A stretch of 64,000 nucleotides of DNA from an uncultured Paracoccaceae bacterium (GTDB lineage Bacteria; Pseudomonadota; Alphaproteobacteria; Rhodobacterales; Rhodobacteraceae): positions 25,461-89,460 of the forward strand of contig CATOSB010000007.1 of the NCBI GenBank assembly GCA_951812305.1, read 5' to 3'. Shown here one piece after another: positions 49,523 to 58,481 of this stretch. Below the pieces are notes generated by a model. The model had not been told where the DNA came from, searched no databases, and saw only the letters and a program-made list of their open reading frames with translations. The stretch's first letter is position 1; every line of letters begins with the position of its first letter. The position numbers and the translations under genes are program-made.

Positions 49523-50619
49523 GGAGACACGCAAGAATAAGTGCTACGTTTGGTGGCGGCGGCGTGGTGTGATTGTGTAGTTCCATTCTGGGTGGAATGC
49601 ATTCCCTTCGATGACGAGGCTATCCATTTCAGCTTTGGTGACCTTAACACCCTTCTCGTAAATACTTTTGTCAAGTGCGCATTCTACTTTCAGCCCAGCG
49701 TTCGTCGTCGTCGCCCCGATCAACTCGACGACTGCCATACGGCTGGACAGCGGCCGTCCGCGCCAGTTCTGTGTGATGTGGCAAAACATCCGATGCTCGA
49801 TGAGGTTCCACTTGGATGTGCCGGGCGGATAGTGATGGACGTGCAAGACAAGGTCGGTTTCGTCAGCAAACCTCTGCAGCTCTACCTTCCATAACCGGAC
49901 GCGCGCACCGTTCGATCCGCCGCAGTCAGCAGTTATTGTCAGCTCGTGCATGCCAGGATGGCGCTGCTGGCCCATGCGCTTCCGCCAGGTACGGATAGAG
50001 TTGACGGCGAATGAAGCAGTGTCAGCGGTGACGCCCACGCTAACCCAGCCAGTATTGGTGCCATCGTGCGTTTTGCGATTGACCTGCCGCGAATATTCCA
50101 ACTTTGTTTCCAGCAACCTGGCGACAGTATTGGCACATATAGTATGGCCTGCAGCACACAGTGCCGCTGCCAGCTTTGCCGGGCTCTTCGACACCCATTT
50201 AAGCGGACGTATAGGATCACCCATCGTCGCTGGCTCGGCGAGACGCTGCAAGTCGGACACCAGCGTCGTATCAAGGTCGGCGACCTCGCGTCGCCCTCCA
50301 CCCTTGCGGCGCACGCGGCCATTGCCTGGACCTGGAGTATCAAGATCATTGATGCCTCGCCCGATGGTGGAACGTGCGAGGCCAGTGATCTCCGCAACTG
50401 CCGCAAGACCGCCACGCCGCTCGGGCTTCTGCGGCAGCAAACAAACGCCGACCTCGTTCGCCAAGCTTCGAACCAAAAACTTCCCATCGCTCCTGAATTT
50501 GTTCTCGCTCTACCATGATTATCGATTACCATATTGAGAACGGCATGGGAATCGCGCGGACCAGAGTCAAACCGTCGCAGCGGCAAAGGTTTGCGATTCA
50601 CTTATTGTTGCGTGTCTCC
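49523..50619 (-). mobile_element. ISAzo13-family element
   Basis: 1097 bp with 21-bp tips GGAGACACGCAAGAATAAGTG and GGAGACACGCAACAATAAGTG, inverted, one mismatch. Flanked by TTA at 49520-49522 and 50620-50622. Confidence 0.85.
49544..50516 (-). pseudogene. ISAzo13-family transposase, frameshifted
   Basis: Rhodopirellula-type DDE transposase. The native start at 50516 reads MVEREQIQERWEVFGSKLGE, then the frame is lost near 50425 after AAAEARA. The rest is open in another frame (GGLAAVAEITGLARSTIGRG, WVSVGVTADTASFAVNSIR, ELTITADCGGSNGARVRLWK, HHYPPGTSKWNLIEHRMF) to 49544. The disruption is either mutation or a frameshift; no A7-type slip site is visible at the junction, so mutation is more likely. 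Confidence 0.85.
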
Positions 50620-50745
50620 TTAGCGTCACGCGCAAGGAGTATTTTGCTCAGTGGCAACCGATTCAGGGTCCATCGGCATAAAGGTACGCGAGGTCCCACA
50701 GGAATGTTCGTGTTTTCGGTCCCTTTGGATTTGCGGGACGACGGA

Positions 50746-51348
50746 TCAGTTTGGCGCGTTTCGTGAGGTGTCCGCGTTGATCGCGTCGTAAAGAGCGGTT
50801 TTGCCGATTTTTATGCGGGCCGCGGCTTCACGAACAGTCAGGCCTCTTTCGATCAGCATTTTCGTTCGCTTCAGTTTTTCAGCGGTGACGACAGCCTTGC
50901 GTCCGCCTTTTCGTCCGCGCGCGGCAGCGGCGCTCAGGCCAGCGCGGGTTCTCTCGCGGATGAGGTCGCGTTCGAACCGGGCAAGGGCGCCGAACAGATG
51001 AAAGACGAGTGTGCCCCCGCTCGTTGTCGTGTCGATACCTTCAGTCAGAGACCTGAATCCGATGCCGCGCTGGTCAAGATCGCGAACCGTATCAATCAGG
51101 TGACTCATGCTGCGTCCGAGACGGTCGAGCTTCCAGACAATCAGCGTGCCGCCGGCACGCAGGTGATCGAGCGCTTCATTTAATCCTGGCCGATCCGTTT
51201 TGGCACCAGATGCGCAATCTTCAAATATTTCCCCGCAACCAGCAGCCTTGAGCGCGTCGATCTGTGGGGCCAGCGATTGATCGGCCGTTGAGATGCGCAC
51301 GTATCCGGCTGGGGCATAAAATCTTGCAGTGTTTGTCCGTTTTTCCAT
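50746..51348 (-). CDS. tnpR: Serine resolvase (Tn3 TnpR type)
   Basis: 200 aa. Catalytic Ser in AGYVRISTADQSLAPQ (about residue 20), the recombinase core LIVWKLDRLGRSMSHL and RFERDLIRERTRAGL, and a C-terminal HTH (LTVREAAARIKIGKTALYDA). It resolves cointegrates at the res site, which should lie in the 108 bases between the divergent tnpR and tnpA genes. Confidence 0.93.
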   Translation of the reverse strand: MEKRTNTARFYAPAGYVRISTADQSLAPQIDALKAAGCGEIFEDCASGAKTDRPGLNEALDHLRAGGTLIVWKLDRLGRSMSHLIDTVRDLDQRGIGFRSLTEGIDTTTSGGTLVFHLFGALARFERDLIRERTRAGLSAAAARGRKGGRKAVVTAEKLKRTKMLIERGLTVREAAARIKIGKTALYDAINADTSRNAPN

Positions 51349-51456
51349 CCGTCAATCATCTTGTCCGTCATTCCGTTGTCAAGCCATATTGCCGGACAAC
51401 AAAACACGGGGCCGTCAAACGACCGATTCCCGGACACCACTATGACGGAGAGCCTT
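51349..51456. promoter_or_regulatory. Divergent tnpR/tnpA intergenic region, probable res site
   Basis: Contains inverted TGTCCG/CGGACA elements (51362-51367 and 51393-51398) and a second GGACAC element near 51432. This is the usual place for the resolvase crossover site and both promoters. The exact subsites were not resolved by eye. Confidence 0.45.
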
Positions 51457-54400
51457 ATGCCCCGAATGCAAATCCTTTCATCCTCCGAACAAGAGGTGTT
51501 TGACGATCCGCCGGTATTCGACTTCCGCGAGCGCAAGCGATGTTTCGATCTGCCAAAACCCTTGTTGGACATCGCAACTGAGTTGCGTTCACCCGCTAGC
51601 CAGATCGGCTTTCTGGTGATGTGCGCCTACTTCAAAGCGGCGAAGAAGTTCTACAATCCTCGCGATTTTCACGCCCCGGATATTGAGGCGGCAGCAAAGC
51701 TTCTGAGGCTCACAGGATCGGAGTTCTCGCCAGCAACCTACCCCAAACAGACCCGTGCGCGTCATCGTAAGCTCATTCTGGATTTCTATGGCTTCATGCC
51801 ATTCGGGCGGAAAGCCAGGAAAGACCTGATCGCCGAGATTGCGACGATGGCGCGAACATATCTGAAGCCGCGCCTGATCTTTGATCGATGCGTGGATTAT
51901 TTGATCCAGCGGCGCGTCCAAGTTCCAAGATCGGGTGTTTTGCTGGAGTTGATCCGATCCGGATTGCAGGCCCGCAAAGTAGAACTCATCGCACTGATGG
52001 ATGCACATCTCACCGATGACGCGCGCGCCTTGCTGGACGAACTCTTCACGACCCCGGACGATCAGAACCGGTATCGTCTGACCCTGTTGAAGAAGCTGTC
52101 GCAGTCGGCAAGGCCAACGAAGATCAAGGAAGCCATCGCTGATTTTGAGACGCTCGCTGATTTGCATGGCCAACTATACGACCCTCTGTCGGCGCTCGAT
52201 TTGGGAACTGCCGGTATTCGATATTTTGCGGGCAGCGTTCAGCGGTCACGGTTGTTTCAGCTCAAACAACGCACAGACAATGACCGCCGTATCCATGCCA
52301 CGGCCTTTGTTGCCCATCAGTTTTACCGCACGCAAGATAATCTGATCGATCTCTGGCTCAGTGTCATGGCGTCCTTTCACGCAAAGGCGACGCGCGATCA
52401 CAATGATCGGCTGCTGGAGAACCGGGCAGCACAGCAAAAGCAGATCAAGTCCGTCATCAATGATCTGGACACATCTGTGTTTGGCCTGTTGCGCGACATT
52501 CGCGGCGTGACCGAGGCGGATGGAATGTCGGACACCCAGAAAGTCAGCACAATTCGAACCTTGCTGGATAAAGGTCGGTCGAGCGCATTCGAGCAGCTGA
52601 AGGATGATCTTTCCGCAACCGCGCGGGATGAAAGCTGGTTTGATGTGCTTGAGGCAGGGTCCTTGCGACTACAAAATCGACTCAGTCCCATCCTTCGCGT
52701 GATCACGTTCGAGCGGAACGACCGGGCCGCCAGTCTCATCACCGCCATCGACCGGTTTAAACACAACGATGGCGTAGTCGGGCCAGGTGCGCCAACGGAT
52801 TTCCTCGATACAGACGAGCGGGAAGTACTGATCCGCAGTGACGGAACATTCCGAACCTCGCTCTACAAGGTCTTTCTGTTCCAGCATGTTGCCGCCGCCA
52901 TCAAATCCGGCGATCTTAACCTTTCGCAGTCCTATAAATACCGCCCCATGGACGCTTATCTGATTGATCCGGACAGGTGGAAGCGCGAGAAGCCGGAACT
53001 GTTGGAACGAGCCGGATTGGCCGAGTTTGCCGACCCGCAACCTGTTCTGGTAACCCTCCGGAAGGTGCTGACACAACAATATCAGCGCACGAATGCCAAT
53101 GCCGCTGCCAATCCACATCTGAAGGTACGTGCCGATGGCACCTTCCACATCGCTACCCCGGCAGCCGGGGCTGATGGTTCCAGCCCAACCAATGAACTGT
53201 TCCCTCAACGGCACGATGTACCGCTGGCACAGGTGCTTGAGACGATTAATAATCACTGCGGGATGCTCGGCGCTTTCGAACACTGGCAGCAGACCCACAT
53301 TCGTCAGGCGGTCTCCCGCCCCGCACTCCTGGCCGGGATCATGGGCCTTGGATGTGGAATCGGCGTGCGCAAAATGGCAAGGATCTCGTCTCGCGTGACC
53401 GAGGGCGAACTGGAACACGTCGTTAATTGGCGGTTTTCTCTCGACAATATCCGCGCCGCGAACGACGCTGTGGTCAAAGCTATGGATGAGATGGACCTGC
53501 CCAATATCTATCGGAACGAAGCGGACAAGCTGCATACCGCCAGTGATGGACAAAAGTTCGAGGTTCGCGGCGAAAGCCTCGCTGCCAGCCGTGCATTCAA
53601 GTATTTTGGCCAGGGACAAGGCGTCAGCGCCTACACATTCGTCGATGAACGCCACATCCTCTGGCATTCCCTTATGATCAGCGCCGCCGATCGGGAAAGC
53701 GCGTTCGTGATCGATGGCCTCATGTGCAATGACGTCGTTAAAAGCGACATCCATTCCACCGACAGCCACGGCTACACCGAAGCCATCTTCGGGATGACGC
53801 ATCCGCTGGGCTTTTCCTTCGCCCCCCGGATCAAAGGCATTGGAAAACAGACCCTCTACATCTTCAAGCCGGGCCGACCAAGGGATCATAATTGGATCAT
53901 CGCCCCGGACAAAACCATCAATGAGACCCTGATCCGCGAGAACTGGGATGCGCTTCTGCGCCTCGTCGCCACCATCAAGCTCAAGGAAAACACCGCCTCC
54001 GACATCTTCCGGCTGCTGAATTCCTATTCCCGACAGCACGCGCTCTATCAGACCCTGAAAGCCTTCGGGCAGATCATCAAATCGCTGTTCATCCTGCGCT
54101 ATGTCGATGACCTGAGCCTGCGGCAGACCATCGAGCGTCAGCTCAACAAGGTCGAACTCGCCAACCGCTTCACCCGCGCCGTCGCCGTTGGCAATCCCCG
54201 CGAGTTCACCCAAGCCGAAAAGGAGGAACAGGAGATCGCCGAGGCCTGCAACCGTCTCATCAAAAACAGCATCATCTGTTGGAACTACCTCTACCTCGCT
54301 CACCAACTTGAAAAGGCCCCGGATGAGGAAACCAGAGAAAACCTGCGTCGCACGATCGCCGCACACGCCCCAATGGCCTGGGCACACATCAACATGCTCG

Positions 54401-54471
54401 GCGAATACGACTTCTCTGATGACAAACTCCGCGACGCGCTCGGAATCCTCCCCCTGAAATCAGCCGCCTGA
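51457..54471 (+). CDS. tnpA: Tn3-family transposase TnpA
   Basis: 1004 aa from the ATG at 51457 (MPRMQILSSSEQEVFDDPP). A longer reading from a TTG at 51361 would cover the res region and is unlikely. The DUF4158-like N-terminus and the C-terminal Tn3 DDE domain (GMLGAFEHWQQTHIRQAVSR, FVDERHILWHSLMIS, VIDGLMCNDVVKSDIHSTDS, SFAPRIKGIGKQTLY, ICWNYLYLAHQLEKAP) are complete. Length is normal for the family. Confidence 0.95.
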   Translation: MPRMQILSSSEQEVFDDPPVFDFRERKRCFDLPKPLLDIATELRSPASQIGFLVMCAYFKAAKKFYNPRDFHAPDIEAAAKLLRLTGSEFSPATYPKQTRARHRKLILDFYGFMPFGRKARKDLIAEIATMARTYLKPRLIFDRCVDYLIQRRVQVPRSGVLLELIRSGLQARKVELIALMDAHLTDDARALLDELFTTPDDQNRYRLTLLKKLSQSARPTKIKEAIADFETLADLHGQLYDPLSALDLGTAGIRYFAGSVQRSRLFQLKQRTDNDRRIHATAFVAHQFYRTQDNLIDLWLSVMASFHAKATRDHNDRLLENRAAQQKQIKSVINDLDTSVFGLLRDIRGVTEADGMSDTQKVSTIRTLLDKGRSSAFEQLKDDLSATARDESWFDVLEAGSLRLQNRLSPILRVITFERNDRAASLITAIDRFKHNDGVVGPGAPTDFLDTDEREVLIRSDGTFRTSLYKVFLFQHVAAAIKSGDLNLSQSYKYRPMDAYLIDPDRWKREKPELLERAGLAEFADPQPVLVTLRKVLTQQYQRTNANAAANPHLKVRADGTFHIATPAAGADGSSPTNELFPQRHDVPLAQVLETINNHCGMLGAFEHWQQTHIRQAVSRPALLAGIMGLGCGIGVRKMARISSRVTEGELEHVVNWRFSLDNIRAANDAVVKAMDEMDLPNIYRNEADKLHTASDGQKFEVRGESLAASRAFKYFGQGQGVSAYTFVDERHILWHSLMISAADRESAFVIDGLMCNDVVKSDIHSTDSHGYTEAIFGMTHPLGFSFAPRIKGIGKQTLYIFKPGRPRDHNWIIAPDKTINETLIRENWDALLRLVATIKLKENTASDIFRLLNSYSRQHALYQTLKAFGQIIKSLFILRYVDDLSLRQTIERQLNKVELANRFTRAVAVGNPREFTQAEKEEQEIAEACNRLIKNSIICWNYLYLAHQLEKAPDEETRENLRRTIAAHAPMAWAHINMLGEYDFSDDKLRDALGILPLKSAA

Positions 54472-54594
54472 CACACCCTCCAGATCAGGGGGAGATAAAA
54501 CAGGAAAAATCGTAACGAATTAACCGCTTACAGAGATCCCTGCGGGACCAAACGTTCCTTTATGCCGACGGACCCATGAGGGTGCTATTTTGGT

Positions 54595-54852
54595 TCAGGC
54601 CGAAGCCACCTGCGTCATGATGCGCAGGATGCGCACCGCCCTATACACCGGCAACATGGATAACCGCAGGATTTGGCACTCGGCGGTAATCGACCCCGGC
54701 CCTGGCACGCTGTCGAGCGCCCGCCCGGCATCTCCGTCCAGATCGAGCCGCTTCGGCAGCTTGACCTGCGGGACCAGGGGTCTATCCGCACGTTTTTCAT
54801 ATGGTGCGTCGGTGCTGTCCAGGTCTCCGGGAAATGCCGTAAGCCGTTTCAA
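54595..54852 (-). CDS. Small hypothetical protein downstream of rpn (85 aa)
   Basis: Frame starting MKRLTAFPGDLDSTDAPYEK, 15 bases after the rpn stop on the same strand and ending 19 bases from the Tn3 right tip. The composition is plausible (VKLPKRLDLDGDAGRALDSV) but no family is recognised. It could be the 5' part of a gene cut by the transposon or a chance frame. Confidence 0.35.
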   Translation of the reverse strand: MKRLTAFPGDLDSTDAPYEKRADRPLVPQVKLPKRLDLDGDAGRALDSVPGPGSITAECQILRLSMLPVYRAVRILRIMTQVASA

Positions 54853-54867
54853 AGACGTGGTTTTCGG

Positions 54868-55191
54868 TCAGTGCGGGCGGTCCTGTGCGAAGACGGCCGC
54901 GAGGTCGGGCGCGTCCAGAACGGCATCCAGCCAGGCCTCGACCTGACCGGGTTCGGCGGCGGCGACCCGCGTTTCGATGTCCCGGGGCAGGGGGCCAAAA
55001 CGGCGCTCCAACAGGCGTCCGAGGGTTTCCGCCTTGCCTTCCGCCTTGCCTTCCGCCTTGCCTTCCGCCTTGCCTTCCACTTTGCCTTCCGCCTTGCCTT
55101 TCGCTTCGCCCCTGGCCAATCCGCGCGCTTCGCCCGCTTTCAGGCCTTCCGCCTTGCCCTGTTCGAGCAGTGTTTCAGCAATGGTTCCCAT
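54868..55191 (-). CDS. Predicted RpnS-like intragenic C-terminal product (107 aa)
   Basis: Within rpn an in-frame ATG at 55191 (MGTIAETLLEQGKAEG) is preceded by a perfect GGAGG (55197-55201) with 5-base spacing. That arrangement would let the C-terminal domain be translated alone. In E. coli Rpn genes an internal start of this kind yields RpnS, which binds and blocks the full protein. This start lies beyond the IS4 insertion, so the small protein could still be expressed here. The existence of a promoter after the insertion is not shown; readthrough from the element is possible. Confidence 0.55.
   Translation of the reverse strand: MGTIAETLLEQGKAEGLKAGEARGLARGEAKGKAEGKVEGKAEGKAEGKAEGKAETLGRLLERRFGPLPRDIETRVAAAEPGQVEAWLDAVLDAPDLAAVFAQDRPH
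55029..55100 (-). repeat. 12-bp tandem repeat inside rpn (GKAE units)
   Basis: Six consecutive units of CCGCCTTGCCTT on the plus strand, five perfect and one (55077-55088) with two substitutions. They encode a Gly-Lys-Ala-Glu tetrapeptide repeat. The unit length keeps the frame, so copy number could vary without loss of the protein. Confidence 0.9.
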
Positions 55192-55292
55192 AAGCGCCTC
55201 CAGTTCGTTATGTCCCCCGGTCCTGAGCGTGGCCCGCAGGGCGTCCAGATCCACATTATAGACCCGCAGCACATATTCAAGAACCTGGCGCC

Positions 55293-56482
55293 CTTACCAC
55301 CCTTCAATTTAGCCAGACATCCCAGAGCTTGGGGATTTTGGCATAACCTGCGAGGCATCGTCGGATAGCACGAAGGCCTGTCTTGAAGAGAGAGCATAAG
55401 GACCTTCGGGCTTTTCGAATCCCCTTTTTTCGCCGCGTATTGCGACGTGGTGCTCTTCGTTTGCTCCGGTTGAAACAGCCCAGTACATGGCGATTGCCAG
55501 CACCAAAATGAGGCGGGCCAATCGATCCGGCTTTTTGATCTGGCTTTGAGTAATTTCAAAGCCCCGGGTTTTGAAGTCGGAGAACATGGCTTCAATTCCC
55601 CAACGCATTCCATAATCGAGCACCTTGTACTCGGACGGTGCTGCATTCATGGCAATAATCCAAGGCTCTTTGTGCCCCTCTTCGTGAAGCACTCCAATGT
55701 TGCTAAAGACGCCCGTTCCGTAAAGCTCAGCGTTTACAAGCCCTTCGGGCATCAGTTGGGCAATTTCGCGCGTCATCATCTCGCCACCCTGATGTTGCAG
55801 TGTGATATTTCCCTTCATGCGCAGCCGGTAGTCCCATCCAGCCTCCTGGCACCATGCGACCAATCGGGCGGTTCCATAAAACCGATCTCCCGCCAGCAAC
55901 ACACGCGCATCCGCCGGGAGCCATGGGCGGACTGCTTCCAAAAGCTCATGTTGCACGCGCCATCCAATCGGCCCTTTGGTCTGGCGTACACGCCAGGCGA
56001 CCGGGAGGGCCCGATCCCGCATCCGCACCGATAACATCAAAACCTCATGCCCTTCGTTGAGCTTGCTTTGATCAAGGGCCACCACAATCGTTTCTCCGGC
56101 CTCACACTGGCGGCGGAAAATTTCACCAACATAGGCCTGCATGATCTCATCAGTATCGATGTGAGGATTGCCCAGAACCCGCGAAATGTATTGATAGCGG
56201 TGGTCCACAGAGCCGATATCGCGGGGCAAAGCAGCCGCATTTTCCATCAGATTGACGCTGCGCGTGTTCAAAATCACGCTTGCTATGATGCACAATCCCT
56301 CCCGGCGCGACTTGTGATACCCGAGCAAGCGGTCCTGAAAATCCGCCTCAACCTTCGAATAAAGCTCTGAAAAACAAACATTTCCCAACAAACCAGCCTC
56401 CAATATCAGCAGTGGAGACTCCTTGAATCACACAGATCAGACAAACGTCAAATCAGATCCGGAAATTTTGAAGGGTGGTAAG
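55293..56482 (-). mobile_element. IS4-type element B, copy 2 (in rpn)
   Basis: 1190 bp with tips CTTACCACCCTTCAA inverted and a 10-bp duplication ACCTGGCGCC at 55283-55292 and 56483-56492. Intact sister of the copy at 36090. Confidence 0.92.
55309..56403 (-). CDS. IS4-type transposase (type B, intact)
   Basis: 364 aa starting at a TTG at 56403 (read as M: MEAGLLGNVCFSELYSKVEA), with AAGGAG about 14 bases upstream. Catalytic landmarks are VVALDQSKLNEGHEV, LLAGDRFYGTARLVAW and the YREK-like YGMRWGIEAMFSDFKTRGF. Complete, so it probably drives mobility of both type B copies. Confidence 0.88.
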   Translation of the reverse strand: MEAGLLGNVCFSELYSKVEADFQDRLLGYHKSRREGLCIIASVILNTRSVNLMENAAALPRDIGSVDHRYQYISRVLGNPHIDTDEIMQAYVGEIFRRQCEAGETIVVALDQSKLNEGHEVLMLSVRMRDRALPVAWRVRQTKGPIGWRVQHELLEAVRPWLPADARVLLAGDRFYGTARLVAWCQEAGWDYRLRMKGNITLQHQGGEMMTREIAQLMPEGLVNAELYGTGVFSNIGVLHEEGHKEPWIIAMNAAPSEYKVLDYGMRWGIEAMFSDFKTRGFEITQSQIKKPDRLARLILVLAIAMYWAVSTGANEEHHVAIRGEKRGFEKPEGPYALSSRQAFVLSDDASQVMPKSPSSGMSG

Positions 56483-57212
56483 ACCTGGCGCCGCAGATCG
56501 GTCCCCTCGGGCAGGCTCCCGGCGATCTCCGCCAGAAAGGCCAGGGCCTCCTGCCGCAGCGTGATGAACCCCGCCCTCAACGCGGCGTTGCGCGACAGCG
56601 CGTCGATCTCCATGGCCCGCAGGTTGCGCAGGATATACCCCGCTCCGGGCAGGAAAGCGAGATCGGGATCATCGGTGGCGATCATGTCGCGCAGGCTGTC
56701 GGGTACGGTCCAGGGCTCCGCGCCATGATAGACGACCACCGGAATGATCGGGGGCAGGGCGCGGAGCCGGGCTGTTCCGGTTCCGGCGTAGCGTTTCCAG
56801 ATGCGCACCATATAGGAGGCCAGCTGAAGCGGCAGCGCCGGATCAGGGGTGCTTTTGTGCTCCGCCAGAACATATACGAAGGCGTCGGTCCCGGAGGTCA
56901 ACGCGACCTTCATCAGCAGATCGCTCTGGCTGCCGGCGAGCGCCTCATCAACGAAGCCGCCCTCGACGATCTCGGGTGGTGCATCGGCGAGTTGTCCGGC
57001 GATGGTGTTGGGCAGGTGATCACGCAGGAAGTCCCGCGCCCGCCCGGGATCGGACAGCAGCGCGCGGAACAGGGTGTCGTGCGGATTGTGCAACTCGGCC
57101 ATCGGATCCCCGTGCAAGGTGATGTCACCCCTGCTGCTATGACAGGGCGGGCCAACAGGCAAGCCCGGTTGTGTCGGCCCGTTTCATGTATTCCTCCTGT
57201 GATGCAAGGTTT

Positions 57213-58481
57213 TCAAAAGCGACGCTCCAATCCGAGAGCCACGGAATGGGTCCGCCAGGAAAACGCCTTGATGTCCGAGTTCACCTGGCTGGCCGACAGT
57301 GTGGCATAAGGCGTAAAGCCATTGCCCAGAACAAGGCGGCTGGTCTCGATTGTCAGGGACACGCCCGTACCGGTTTCATCCGCCGCCGCAGGACCGGACT
57401 TGTCTACCTTCTTGTGCTCAAAGTAGAGACTGGGCCGCAGGGTGATCCCCCTTCCCACATCAAAGGTTCCAGAGGCCGTCAACCGCGCCAGGCGGTGATT
57501 ATCGGCGAGCGAGATTGCTGCCGCTCGGTCCGCAAGCGACAGCGACATGCCCAGCGAAGCTCTGGGGGTGAGCGACCATGTGCCACTGAGGCCCAGGGTT
57601 GCAACATGACCGTCCCGACCGTCTGACCGCAGGTGGTCGATATCCTGCCAGCCGGCCCGGATCGCATAGGCCGCGCCCTGACGTGAGCGTATTCTTGCTT
57701 CAGCCTGAAAGCCCAGACGGTCTTCCGTGGCTGCCCCGGCCAGAAACTGTCGGGAAACGGAGGGCGACAACGACAGGGTGGTACGTGGCCATACAAGACG
57801 GATACCCGCTTCCCCCCTCACCGTCAGGTCATCAAACCGGGAGCCGGGGCCTTCTTCGCCCGACAGGGTGAAACGGCCAAAGCCCAGTGTCTGAAGATCC
57901 GGGCCGGACAGTCCCGGAAAACCCTGCTTTACAACCCCGCCCAGCCTGTATCGCAAGCCCAGGGCCGTTTCGCCGTCACGGCCGTTAAGTGTGAACGGCA
58001 ACCCGTTCACCATAATTGTATCGCTTTCGTAGCGGCGGGTATTCCCCAGTCGAACAAGGGCAAAATCCACATCCCAATCGACGCCCCGGCGCGCGTCAAT
58101 AGCCCGCAAAAAGCCCAGCACATTGTCCCGAACCGGCTCAGGTAATCTTCCCGAAAGCACCGACAGGAATTCACTCCGTGCCTTGCCCCATTGTTCGGAA
58201 AGAAACCAGGCGCGGGCCAGTTCAAGCCGCACCCGGTCAAGGTTGGGGTTCCGGGCCAGAATATCCGAAAACACCTTCGCCGCCTCACGTGGACGATCCG
58301 CCGCCACAAGCGACAGCCCAAGCCGGAACCGGTGCTCAGTATTCACCTCATGCTGTTCCGGCACCGGAGGCGTGGTTTGGGCTGCTGCGCCGGGTACGAA
58401 CCACCCTGCGCCAATCACCCACAGCGCTGCACAGAATATCCAACTGTGACGACGCCGGTCACGGAACAGCAAAAAGATCAT
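57213..58481 (-). CDS. slam: Slam-type surface lipoprotein assembly modifier (type XI secretion outer-membrane protein)
   Basis: 422 aa. Signal peptide (about residues 1-35, WIFCAALWVIGAGWFVPGA, cleavage near AAAQ), a TPR-like N-terminal domain (HRFRLGLSLVAADRPREAAK, LDRVRLELARAWFLSEQWG), then a beta-barrel of alternating strands ending in a C-terminal Phe (SVALGLERRF). This is the Slam/DUF560 architecture, which moves TbpB-like lipoproteins or hemophores across the outer membrane. It overlaps the upstream TbpB-like gene by 4 bases (ATGA), so substrate and exporter are coupled. Confidence 0.9.
   Translation of the reverse strand: MIFLLFRDRRRHSWIFCAALWVIGAGWFVPGAAAQTTPPVPEQHEVNTEHRFRLGLSLVAADRPREAAKVFSDILARNPNLDRVRLELARAWFLSEQWGKARSEFLSVLSGRLPEPVRDNVLGFLRAIDARRGVDWDVDFALVRLGNTRRYESDTIMVNGLPFTLNGRDGETALGLRYRLGGVVKQGFPGLSGPDLQTLGFGRFTLSGEEGPGSRFDDLTVRGEAGIRLVWPRTTLSLSPSVSRQFLAGAATEDRLGFQAEARIRSRQGAAYAIRAGWQDIDHLRSDGRDGHVATLGLSGTWSLTPRASLGMSLSLADRAAAISLADNHRLARLTASGTFDVGRGITLRPSLYFEHKKVDKSGPAAADETGTGVSLTIETSRLVLGNGFTPYATLSASQVNSDIKAFSWRTHSVALGLERRF

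Larger units (their letters stand above)
50666..54575 (+). mobile_element. Tn3-family transposon (tnpR-tnpA, no cargo)
   Basis: 3910 bp bounded by about 38-bp inverted repeats: the left tip starts GGGTCCATCGGCATAAAGG and the right tip (complement) GGGTCCGTCGGCATAAAGG, both continuing with a conserved GGTCCC block. The flanking pentamers (ATTCA and ATGAG) differ, so the expected 5-bp duplication is missing. This suggests one flank was rearranged after insertion. Only transposase and resolvase genes are present. Confidence 0.88.
54868..57102 (-). pseudogene. rpn: Rpn-family PD-(D/E)XK nuclease/putative transposase, interrupted by IS4-B
   Basis: Pieces 57102-56483 and 55282-54868 rejoin to exactly 344 aa. 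The N-terminal nuclease domain is clear: HNPHDTLFRALLSDPGRA, DLLMKVALTSG, a PD-(D/E)XK-like FVYVLAEHKSTPD, MVRIWKRY and IPVVVYHGAEPW. The C-terminal part has a GKAE repeat tract and LLERRFGPLPRDIETRVAAA. Rpn proteins are DNA nucleases linked to recombination and phage defence. The insertion falls near residue 207, after the catalytic core, so a truncated nuclease might still be made from the normal start. Confidence 0.88.

Noticed and set aside
51361..51456. TTG-initiated extension of the Tn3 transposase
   Set aside because: It would run through the divergent promoter/res region; the ATG at 51457 gives a normal-length TnpA.
55029..55110. Short tandem repeats as a CRISPR-like array
   Set aside because: Units are 12 bp, contiguous without spacers, and in frame within rpn.
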